A stretch of 52,049 bases of DNA from JBCDLI01 sp038745535 (GTDB lineage Bacteria > Pseudomonadota > Alphaproteobacteria > Rhizobiales > Rhizobiaceae): assembly GCA_038745535.1 (NCBI GenBank), contig JBCDLI010000013.1, positions 1-52,049 of the forward strand, given 5' to 3'. The notes under the pieces were generated by a model. It was not told the origin of the DNA. It did no database searches and saw only the letters and a list, made by a program, of their open reading frames with translations. The position numbers and the translations under genes are program-made. Shown one piece after another: positions 42,760 to 49,786 of the stretch (position 1 is the first letter of the stretch; every line of letters begins with the position of its first letter).

Positions 42760-43788
42760 ATGATGAATATCATGTTGACCGGCGGATGCGGCTATATTGG
42801 CTCGCACACCTATGTGGCGTTGAAAGAAGCTGGCTACGAGCCAGTGATCCTCGACAATTTCTCAAATTCATCGCCGGAAGTGCTGACACGCCTTTGTACG
42901 CTTTTCCAAAGCGAGCCGATCTTCGTCCACGGCGACATTCGCAATCGAAATACCGTTCGGACAGCGCTCAACAAACACAAGATTGACGCAGTGATCCATC
43001 TCGCTGGAACAAAAGCCGTCGGTGAAAGCGGCCGTTTGCCGCTAAAATATTTCTCCAACAATGTATCCGGCTGCCAGACACTTTTCGAAACCATGGACGA
43101 CGAAGGCGTTCGCAAGGTGATCTTCTCTTCGTCGGCGACGGTTTACGGTGAGCCCGAATACCTGCCGCTCGACGAAAAGCACCCCTTGGCTGCGACCAGC
43201 ATTTACGGCGACACGAAGTTAATCGCGGAAAATATGCTCAACGCTGTTCATCGAGCAGACCCGCGCTGGTCGATCATCAAGCTGCGCTATTTCAACCCGA
43301 TCGGCGCGCATCCCTCCGGTCTGATCGGCGAAGACCCGCTTGGCCTGCCCAACAATTTGATGCCCTACATCACGCAGGTGGCCGTTGGGAAATTGCCAAA
43401 GCTTCAGGTCTTCGGTGGCGATTACGACACACCCGATGGAACCGGAGTACGAGACTACATCCACGTTGATGATTTGGCACGCGGTCATGTCGCTGCGGTC
43501 CGCTTGCTCGATCAGCCCCAATGCACACCAATCAATCTGGGCACAGGAACGGGTTATTCTGTGTTTGAGATGATCCGCGCGCTTGAGGTCGCATCAGGTC
43601 GTAAGGTGAATTACGAAGTCGTTGCGCGCCGTCCCGGGGACATTTCAACCTGCTATGCTGATCCATCGCTCATGAGGTCACTCACAGGCTGGGTGGCGCA
43701 AAACGGCTTGGAAGAGATGTGTCGTGATGCATGGCACTGGCAATCGGAAAACCCGCAAGGCTTCCGAATGGAAGGTGAGGCGGCCTAG
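42760..43788 (+). CDS. galE: UDP-glucose 4-epimerase
   Basis: 342-residue short-chain dehydrogenase-like epimerase. NAD-binding TGGCGYIGSH at the N-terminus, HLAGTKAVGES, catalytic SSSATVYG and YGDTK (YxxxK), then LRYFNPIGAHPSGLIGEDP typical of GalE. It interconverts UDP-glucose and UDP-galactose for surface polysaccharides. ATG at 42760 has GGAGAG upstream. It is 100 bp from dxs and probably has its own promoter. It is convergent with the DUF3750 gene. Confidence 0.94.
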   Translation: MMNIMLTGGCGYIGSHTYVALKEAGYEPVILDNFSNSSPEVLTRLCTLFQSEPIFVHGDIRNRNTVRTALNKHKIDAVIHLAGTKAVGESGRLPLKYFSNNVSGCQTLFETMDDEGVRKVIFSSSATVYGEPEYLPLDEKHPLAATSIYGDTKLIAENMLNAVHRADPRWSIIKLRYFNPIGAHPSGLIGEDPLGLPNNLMPYITQVAVGKLPKLQVFGGDYDTPDGTGVRDYIHVDDLARGHVAAVRLLDQPQCTPINLGTGTGYSVFEMIRALEVASGRKVNYEVVARRPGDISTCYADPSLMRSLTGWVAQNGLEEMCRDAWHWQSENPQGFRMEGEAA

Positions 43789-43805
43789 AACGCAGCAAAT
43801 TGCGA

Positions 43806-44534
43806 CTATTGCGCCATGCCTATACGCCCAATGCCCGGCAGATTGAGTGCTGGCCGCAGAAGGTCAAGGCCGAATGATTGGCCGAGCAAGTGCACTTCGA
43901 GACCCGCGCGGACACCGACGGTGAAACCTACCAACCCCCGAAATGTGACGCTGAAATCATAGCCATCGCGCGAAGCGTGAAAGTATGATCCGTCCACAAA
44001 ATCCTTGCCAACGGCGTGGGCGGGAAGGTTCCAGCCAAGTTCTGGGACGGCACGCAAAACATGGCTAACAAAGCTATTGGAGTTGGGCCCGGGCCAAATG
44101 TGATAAGCGCCATGATCATTGAAGGGATAGGCATCTATCGCCGCGCGCACCCTCGGAATGAGCGTGGTTGCTTCTTTGCCGCGTAGTTTGCCAATGACAT
44201 AAGGTTGGTTCGAGTACCAATAGGCGTCGGCTGCATAGCCGTTTCGGCGGACCGGACGGCCCCATCCCACCTTGTCCCAGCGCTCATAGCGCGATGCGCC
44301 AACTTCCTTGACGACGATCCAAGTGTGAACCGAGAACGCGCCTTTCAGGCCTCCGGTTCGTGCCGCCATAACATAGATTTCGGCGTCATCGGTTCCGATT
44401 TCATCCAGCAGACCGCTGGAGCTCCAATCGGCTGTACGCCAGCTGCCCAGTCTATCAATGAAAGACCACCAGACAGCCGAAGCGGTCAGCGGCAGGATGA
44501 AACAGATCAGAAAAGCCGAGAGCAGTAGCTTCAC
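43806..44534 (-). CDS. DUF3750 family protein
   Basis: 242 residues with an N-terminal signal or membrane anchor (LLLSAFLICFILPLTASAVWW). The body matches DUF3750: HTWIVVKEVGASRYERWDKV, WPGPNSNSFVSHVLRAVPEL and AVGKDFVDGSYF. The NSF sequence and spaced His/Asn pattern recall cysteine/serine hydrolase-like permuted NlpC folds, but no function is known. Start overlaps the YbjQ gene by four bases, so the genes are coupled. Confidence 0.88.
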   Translation of the reverse strand: MKLLLSAFLICFILPLTASAVWWSFIDRLGSWRTADWSSSGLLDEIGTDDAEIYVMAARTGGLKGAFSVHTWIVVKEVGASRYERWDKVGWGRPVRRNGYAADAYWYSNQPYVIGKLRGKEATTLIPRVRAAIDAYPFNDHGAYHIWPGPNSNSFVSHVLRAVPELGWNLPAHAVGKDFVDGSYFHASRDGYDFSVTFRGLVGFTVGVRAGLEVHLLGQSFGLDLLRPALNLPGIGRIGMAQ

Positions 44535-44851
44535 TTTTTTAACTTCACCGCCGTGCCGTAGGCTAGGATTTCCGCGGCACCCTGTGTGACCATGGATGTC
44601 GTAAAGCGCACACCAACGACGGCGTCAGCACCCATCGCCCGCGCGTCCTGTACCATGCGGTCAAACGCCTGTTCGCGCGCTTCGGCGAGCAGTTTCGTGT
44701 ACTCGCTCACCTCTCCGCCAATCAGATTACGAAGAGCTGCGAGTATATCTGCGCCGATGTGACGGGCGCGGATAACATTGCCGCGCGCCACCCCAAGTGT
44801 CGCTTCCACCTTTTCGCCGGCCAACTCATATGTAGTCGAAAATTGCATCAC
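44531..44851 (-). CDS. YbjQ / UPF0145 family protein
   Basis: 106 residues. Pattern matches the YbjQ family: GVARGNVIRARHIGADILA, SEYTKLLAEAREQAFDRMVQ and MGADAVVGVRFTTS. YbjQ proteins form pentameric beta barrels and are annotated as putative heavy-metal binding; function is not established. Overlaps both neighbours by four bases. Confidence 0.92.
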   Translation of the reverse strand: MMQFSTTYELAGEKVEATLGVARGNVIRARHIGADILAALRNLIGGEVSEYTKLLAEAREQAFDRMVQDARAMGADAVVGVRFTTSMVTQGAAEILAYGTAVKLKK

Positions 44852-45078
44852 TTCTCAACGTTCCTCGAATAATGGTTGTCTTCGTCGTTTTTCAGCCGGT
44901 CGCGCACAAGCTTGAAGATGATCGCGCCTACAATCGCGAGCACACTTCCAATCGTTAAGATAAACGGTACGCCAAATCCGGATGAAAATGCCGCAAACGT
45001 GCCTACCGACAAATAGAGCAGCAGAAACAGTCCTACGACGACCACAACTAAAATCAGAACAATATTTTCAAGTTTCAT
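44848..45078 (-). CDS. Small two-segment membrane protein
   Basis: 76 residues from ATG 45078 (GGAGAG upstream; five codons shorter than the longest frame). Two hydrophobic stretches, NIVLILVVVVVGLFLLLYL and GVPFILTIGSVLAIVGAIIF, then a charged tail (RDRLKNDEDNHYSRNVEK). Family not recognised. It overlaps the YbjQ gene by four bases, which supports a joint role at the membrane. Confidence 0.8.
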   Translation of the reverse strand: MKLENIVLILVVVVVGLFLLLYLSVGTFAAFSSGFGVPFILTIGSVLAIVGAIIFKLVRDRLKNDEDNHYSRNVEK

Positions 45079-45133
45079 CACTTCTCTCCGCACGCAGATG
45101 TGGTGCAGGTGAGACGGTTTTTGAAGACCGTGC

Positions 45134-46495
45134 TTAAATCAAGCGATTTCCGCGCACACGGATGTTGTGTGGTGGCTGCTCGTCGCCAAGGATCAAATCG
45201 CCCGTGACCGGTCTTGCCCAGTGGTGAGCAATGATTGCCGCTTGGCGGGCATCAATAGCGTTGTCTTCCAGCACCGCATTTCCAGCCCCATCCGCTGACG
45301 AAACACCAATCCCAGTTTCGGCGTTCACAATGGTGTTGGAGCGTACAACGACGTTTTTCAGATGTGGTCCCCAACCGACATTGATCCCGAAGAGCGGAGC
45401 GTTTTCGATCATGTTACCAATCACGCGCGTTTCAGCCTCGACAAAAATCCCGATGCCAAAGCCCGGCTCCATCGGTTCGTAGCTACCGGAGAGCGAGAGA
45501 TTTCGCACGGTATTTTGAGAAACCACCGCGCCTTGTCCGCCCACTTCGTAATTTGTGACAGAGATGCCGTTGGTCGCGCCGTCGATTGTATTTTGAGAGA
45601 TGAATGCGTTGCGAAATCCAAATTCAGCATAAATTGCCGTCTCGCCACTACGCAAACAGGTGTTGTTGACCACCTGAAAATTACGTGCCGCATTCGCGCG
45701 AACCGCGGAAAACGCACAATCGGTCACCAGATTTGCGCTGACCGCGACGTTTTCGGTCCGAAACACATTGATACCATTGCCCCATTGGCCGGTACCGCCA
45801 TTATCGGCCCGAATCTGCTTCACCGTATTGCCGGAGATTTCGCTACCGTCCTCGCCCTGCTCCCAGCGATGAAGAATAATGCCACCGTTACCGCATTGTG
45901 TGACTTCGTTTTCGGTGATGGTTAAGGCGTGAGATTGAACGCCAAAAATTCCAAACCGCGCCCCGCCAGAAACCGTGTTTCTTGAAACATCGCCGCTGCA
46001 TTGCTCAAGATAAACTGCATCGTTCGAACCGCCAGAAATTGAGCAGTCGTGCAATGAAACATAACCAACATTGCGAAAATCAACTGTGCCAAGCTTCGCG
46101 CTGCTGTCTTTAAACTCACCACCTGCCAAGTCGATGTCTAGGACTAAAGCCCGTCGTAGATCGCGACCGTAAAGGAGCGTCTGCCCGCCGTTTTGAACAA
46201 GTTTGGTCCGGCCACTCTCGCCAACCAGCATCATGCCCTCGGGACAACGAATTTCATTGACGCGATAAGTCCCGGCGGCGAGGCGCACCATCTGTCCGTC
46301 GACGCTGGCTGCGTCCAGCATGCGCTGAAATTGCGCCGATTGATCGGCTTGCAGGTTTGGAACCACACCAAAAGCGGTTGATGAAACAGCGTTCACAGCG
46401 ACCGTTTTTGAGACAGTCTGTGCCAAAGAGGCGTTGGCAAATGAAGCCGCCACGCTGCCGGTACCAATCAGGGACAGTAAGTCTCGTCTTCGCAT
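45134..46495 (-). CDS. Tat-translocated beta-helix repeat protein (TIGR03808-like)
   Basis: 453 residues. N-terminal twin-arginine signal (MRRRDLLSLIGTGSVAASFA, cleavage near SLAQ). The mature protein has repeated right-handed beta-helix units with N-rich turns (DVSRNTVSGGARFGIFGVQS, ITENEVTQCGNGGIILHRWE, FISQNTIDGATNGISVTNYE). It matches the alphaproteobacterial 'TAT-translocated repetitive protein' family. Such folds bind or cleave polysaccharide, but no lyase residues can be assigned. It is the first gene of a four-gene minus-strand group (55 bp to the next). Confidence 0.9.
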   Translation of the reverse strand: MRRRDLLSLIGTGSVAASFANASLAQTVSKTVAVNAVSSTAFGVVPNLQADQSAQFQRMLDAASVDGQMVRLAAGTYRVNEIRCPEGMMLVGESGRTKLVQNGGQTLLYGRDLRRALVLDIDLAGGEFKDSSAKLGTVDFRNVGYVSLHDCSISGGSNDAVYLEQCSGDVSRNTVSGGARFGIFGVQSHALTITENEVTQCGNGGIILHRWEQGEDGSEISGNTVKQIRADNGGTGQWGNGINVFRTENVAVSANLVTDCAFSAVRANAARNFQVVNNTCLRSGETAIYAEFGFRNAFISQNTIDGATNGISVTNYEVGGQGAVVSQNTVRNLSLSGSYEPMEPGFGIGIFVEAETRVIGNMIENAPLFGINVGWGPHLKNVVVRSNTIVNAETGIGVSSADGAGNAVLEDNAIDARQAAIIAHHWARPVTGDLILGDEQPPHNIRVRGNRLI

Positions 46496-46547
46496 TCGTC
46501 GCTCCCGCTTTTCCTCTCACGCTCCACGGCCTGTGCCAAAAGACAAA

Positions 46548-46572
46548 AGGCCCGCGCGATCTGCGCAGGCCT
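46548..46572 (-). terminator. Terminator after the DUF2267 gene
   Basis: Arms AGGCCCGCGC and GCGCAGGCCT (one mismatch) around a five-base loop. Read on the minus strand it ends in CCTTTTG, then CTTTTGG. It lies about 38 bp past the DUF2267 gene stop. Confidence 0.75.
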
Positions 46573-46610
46573 CCAAAAATTAGGGTTAACGCCATAAGTT
46601 GGCAGCCGTG

Positions 46611-46979
46611 TCAGATAAACTGGCTGAGCCCCGGAATTGAGCTGATAACATTGTCCACCGGCTCATCGCCCGCTTTTTCCTTTGCAAATGCGATCGTTTC
46701 TTTCGACAGGCTTGATATTTCACCCATGCCGAGCCCGAGGCCCATGAGTTTTGTGCCGAGACCCATGACGCCTCCGCCCATCATGCTGCCGAGAAGACCG
46801 CCACCGCCGCTCGCGCCATCAATCAACGCTTGCGCGCCCGGCATCGCTTCAATCATGCCCTCTACGCTTCCCTCCGGCCCTTCTTTTTGAAGGAACGCGA
46901 GAATCATACCGACCGCGCTTTGTGCCTTTTCGGCGTCGATGCCGACATTCTCGGTGATGCGCGAAATAAGTTCTTCCAT
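46611..46979 (-). CDS. DUF2267 family small protein
   Basis: 122 residues from ATG 46979 with GGGAGA upstream (a longer frame to 47042 lacks one). It starts MEELISRITENVGIDAEKA, the DUF2267 helix-bundle opening, followed by VEGMIEAMPGAQALI. A central Gly/Met-rich stretch (about residues 57-85, GGGGLLGSMMGGGVMGLG) replaces the usual second helix pair. Function unknown. Divergent from the HerA-like gene, single-gene unit with its own terminator. Confidence 0.88.
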   Translation of the reverse strand: MEELISRITENVGIDAEKAQSAVGMILAFLQKEGPEGSVEGMIEAMPGAQALIDGASGGGGLLGSMMGGGVMGLGTKLMGLGLGMGEISSLSKETIAFAKEKAGDEPVDNVISSIPGLSQFI

Positions 46980-47127
46980 GTCTGTCTCCCAAAACTTTGA
47001 CGTAAACGTCATATGTCGGAACATGCGCGCCGCGACAAGCAAGTTTCAGAAATAAAACTGAGAGCAAACGGTTGGCATTGGCGAGGCACCTGACTAGGAA
47101 GATCGCGGTTCGCAGAGGGGCTTCTCG

Positions 47128-48750
47128 ATGGAAAATCATCTATTTGTAGGCACGAGCAGGAAGCCCGATGATACGGTTCAGGCAAAAGAGTTTTTGAACT
47201 TAAAATACGCCAACCGCCATGGATTGATCACAGGCGCCACGGGAACCGGCAAAACCGTCACGCTGCAGATATTGGCGGAAGGGTTTTCCAACGCAGGCGT
47301 GCCGGTGTTCTGCGCGGACGTGAAAGGCGATTTATCCGGCATCGCGGCAAAAGGTGAGCCCAAAGACTTTCTCTTCAAGCGGGCTGAAATGATTGGCCTC
47401 GATCCGTATGAGTTTCAGGAATTTCCTGCGATTTTCTGGGACCTGTTCGGTGAAAAGGGGCACCCGATCCGCGCGACCATCTCGGAGATGGGACCACTGC
47501 TCCTGTCACGGTTGATGGACTGCACAGACAGCCAGGAGGGTGTGATAAACATCGCTTTCCGCATCGCGGATGAAGAAGGTTTAATGTTGCTGGACCTGAA
47601 AGACCTACGTGCTCTTTTGATGAATATGGCAGAAAGGTCCAAAGAGCTTTCTGCCAAGTATGGCTCGGTAAACAAGCAATCCGTCGGCGCTATTCAGCGC
47701 AAGCTTTTGGTGCTGGAACAGCAGCGCGCTGATCTGTTTTTTGGCGAGCCTGCGCTGAAAATCTCGGACATCATGCGGACGACGCCCGACGGGCGGGGGG
47801 CGATCAACGTGCTTGCCGCCGATCAACTCATGATGAACCCGCGGCTCTACGCAACTTTCCTTCTCTGGCTCCTATCTGAGCTTTTTGAGGAACTGCCGGA
47901 GGTCGGCGATCCCGAAAAGCCGCGGCTTGTGTTCTTCTTTGACGAGGCGCACCTGCTATTCGATGAAGCACCGAAAATCCTTGTCGAACGCGTTGAACAA
48001 GTCGTGCGTTTGATCCGCTCTAAGGGAATTGGCGTCTATTTCGTGACCCAAAACCCGCTGGATGTGCCCGATTCTGTCCTTTCGCAATTGGGCAACCGCA
48101 TACAACACGCGCTACGCGCATACACGCCTCGTGAGCAGAAGGCTGTGAAAACAGCAGCAGATACGTTTCGTCCAAATCCGGACTTTGATTGCTACGAAAC
48201 GATCACCACGCTTGGTGTCGGTGAGGCACTTGTGTCCACCCTCGAAAAGAAGGGTGTTCCCGGAGTTGTGCAACGCACGCTCATTCGCCCACCGTCATCG
48301 CGTTTGGGTCCGATAAATGATGCTGAACGTTCGGACGTAATCAAGGTCTCTCCGGTCCTTGGGCAGTACGATGAAACCATTGATCGCGAGAGCGCTTACG
48401 AGCTTTTGAAAAAACGCGCTGAAGAGGAAATGAAGCGCGAGGAAGAGGAAGATCGCCGCGAGGCGGAAGAGGACTGGGAGCGTTCTGCACGATCCCAATG
48501 GAAACTGCCCAACAGCCGTCGAGATGATGACGACGATTACGACGATGATGATCGTCGAGACTATGATCGCGATCGCCGTCGGAGGTCTCGTACAAAATCA
48601 AAACGCCGCCGCACCACCAAGCGCAGGCGTTCAAGGCGCAGCGATAGCGTCACCGAGGCAGCGGTAAAATCAATCGCGCGCAGTGTGTCGTCGCAGCTTG
48701 GACGAGCACTTGTTCGTGGAATTTTGGGAAGCCTGAAGCGGGGTTTTTGA
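47128..48750 (+). CDS. HerA-like ATPase (DUF853)
   Basis: 540 residues. Walker A GATGTGKT (residues about 36-43), Walker B RLVFFFDEAHLLFDEA, sensor-like VYFVTQNPLDVPDSVLSQLG and arginine finger region RIQHALRAYTPREQKAV place it with HerA/FtsK-type P-loop proteins of DUF853. The family is common in proteobacteria; its role is unclear, possibly DNA translocation. Residues about 425-515 form an extreme charged linker: Glu/Arg-rich coiled-coil, then Asp-rich (RRDDDDDYDDDDRRDYDRD), then Arg/Lys-rich. The conserved C-terminal helix (SVTEAAVKSIARSVSSQLGR) follows. Convergent with the L,D-transpeptidase gene, 6 bp apart. Confidence 0.92.
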   Translation: MENHLFVGTSRKPDDTVQAKEFLNLKYANRHGLITGATGTGKTVTLQILAEGFSNAGVPVFCADVKGDLSGIAAKGEPKDFLFKRAEMIGLDPYEFQEFPAIFWDLFGEKGHPIRATISEMGPLLLSRLMDCTDSQEGVINIAFRIADEEGLMLLDLKDLRALLMNMAERSKELSAKYGSVNKQSVGAIQRKLLVLEQQRADLFFGEPALKISDIMRTTPDGRGAINVLAADQLMMNPRLYATFLLWLLSELFEELPEVGDPEKPRLVFFFDEAHLLFDEAPKILVERVEQVVRLIRSKGIGVYFVTQNPLDVPDSVLSQLGNRIQHALRAYTPREQKAVKTAADTFRPNPDFDCYETITTLGVGEALVSTLEKKGVPGVVQRTLIRPPSSRLGPINDAERSDVIKVSPVLGQYDETIDRESAYELLKKRAEEEMKREEEEDRREAEEDWERSARSQWKLPNSRRDDDDDYDDDDRRDYDRDRRRRSRTKSKRRRTTKRRRSRRSDSVTEAAVKSIARSVSSQLGRALVRGILGSLKRGF

Positions 48751-48756
48751 GCGGTT

Positions 48757-49401
48757 TCAACGAACCAAAATCGGCGTTTTGTTCGGTACCCTCGAATAGA
48801 GATCAATCACGTCTTGGTTCATGAGACGGACGCAGCCAGATGATGCATTCGTACCGATAGACTTCCACTGTGGGGAACCGTGTAGGCGGTACAACGTGTC
48901 GATCCCATCTTGGAAGATATAAAGTGCGCGGGCACCAAGAGGATTGTCTAAACCCGGGTCCATACCGCCGTTTTCAGCTGAATATTTTTCCAGATGCGGC
49001 TCACGCTCGATCATCTCTTCCGGCGGTGTCCATGTCGGCCAACGGCGCTTCCACTGCATGAGCGCGCGACCCGACCATTCGAAACCGGCGCGGCCAAGAC
49101 CGACGCCATATCTAATTGCTCTGCCGTTGCCCAAAACCAAATAGAGGAACTTATCGCTTGTATCCACGACGATGCTTCCAGCCTTTTCACGTGTCGGATC
49201 TCTTACGACCTGACGCAGGTAGCGTTCGTCGATCTGCTGATAGGGGACCGCTGGAATATTGAAGCCACCGTCGGTTTTTGCCGCATACATCTCTTCGAAG
49301 GATGGGAAGTCGGGTTCTGGGCCAAATGGCAGGCGAGGGGGCTTGGGCTTCGTTCCGTCGGCTTGCTCAGGCTCAGTTGTTACACATCCCGCGAGTGCGG
49401 A
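48757..49401 (-). CDS. L,D-transpeptidase (YkuD), 5' end missing
   Basis: About 215 codons are recognisable. The catalytic motif is intact: YRLHGSPQWKSIG followed by TNASSGCVRLMNQDVIDLY, with the active-site Cys. Such enzymes cross-link peptidoglycan or attach lipoproteins to it. At the N-terminus the lipobox LAGC (codons at 49384-49395) is present, but the preceding hydrophobic signal segment is absent. The frame upstream reads SGFWRMSA and soon meets planctomycete-like coding sequence on the other strand. The gene is therefore cut at about 49,395-49,403. Confidence 0.88.
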   Translation of the reverse strand, partial: SALAGCVTTEPEQADGTKPKPPRLPFGPEPDFPSFEEMYAAKTDGGFNIPAVPYQQIDERYLRQVVRDPTREKAGSIVVDTSDKFLYLVLGNGRAIRYGVGLGRAGFEWSGRALMQWKRRWPTWTPPEEMIEREPHLEKYSAENGGMDPGLDNPLGARALYIFQDGIDTLYRLHGSPQWKSIGTNASSGCVRLMNQDVIDLYSRVPNKTPILVR

Positions 49402-49403
49402 CA
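49395..49403. other. Junction between alphaproteobacterial and planctomycete-like sequence
   Basis: To the left, a minus-strand L,D-transpeptidase loses its signal peptide. To the right, a plus-strand membrane protein lacks its N-terminal part. Both losses fall at the same point, with no repeat, integrase or tRNA. Most likely an assembly or library chimera. Confidence 0.8.
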
Positions 49404-49768
49404 TTCTCCAGAATCCGGACGGAAAGGACATGATCGTCGCGAGCTTTGTTGGCGAAGAGTCCTCGGCCGCAGAGAAACTGAGTATCGGCCCATTCGATCA
49501 AACCGGAGTTTGGGCACTGGGCAGCCAATTTGAAACAAAAAGCGCTCAAGGACCTGAACCGATTGAGCTGATCAGCAACTTCGCTGTCAATATCGCCAGC
49601 GAACGGGAAACGGACCTGCGACCAAGCGAATCAATGTTAGAGAAATCGAACGCATCGAAGTCTCTGTCAGGCTGGTTTGGAAAACCGGTTTGGTATTACT
49701 TGGTCGCAACCGCGGCGTTGCTGTTCGTTACCGAATGGTTGCTACATCAAAGACGAGTTTTAACGTAA
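49403..49768 (+). CDS. C-terminal part of a BatA-like membrane protein (partial)
   Basis: About 121 codons before the stop at 49768. An ectodomain tail (ILQNPDGKDMIVASFVG, LISNFAVNIASERETDLRPS) precedes one transmembrane helix (WYYLVATAALLFVTEWLLHQ) and a short basic end. This is how planctomycete BatA/VWA-type membrane proteins finish. The N-terminal half is missing at the junction; the longer open frame to 49259 is antisense to the transpeptidase gene. The next gene starts 18 bp later, as in planctomycete operons where such proteins are adjacent. Confidence 0.75.
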   Translation: MLQNPDGKDMIVASFVGEESSAAEKLSIGPFDQTGVWALGSQFETKSAQGPEPIELISNFAVNIASERETDLRPSESMLEKSNASKSLSGWFGKPVWYYLVATAALLFVTEWLLHQRRVLT

Positions 49769-49786
49769 TCGGACAAAACAGGATCA

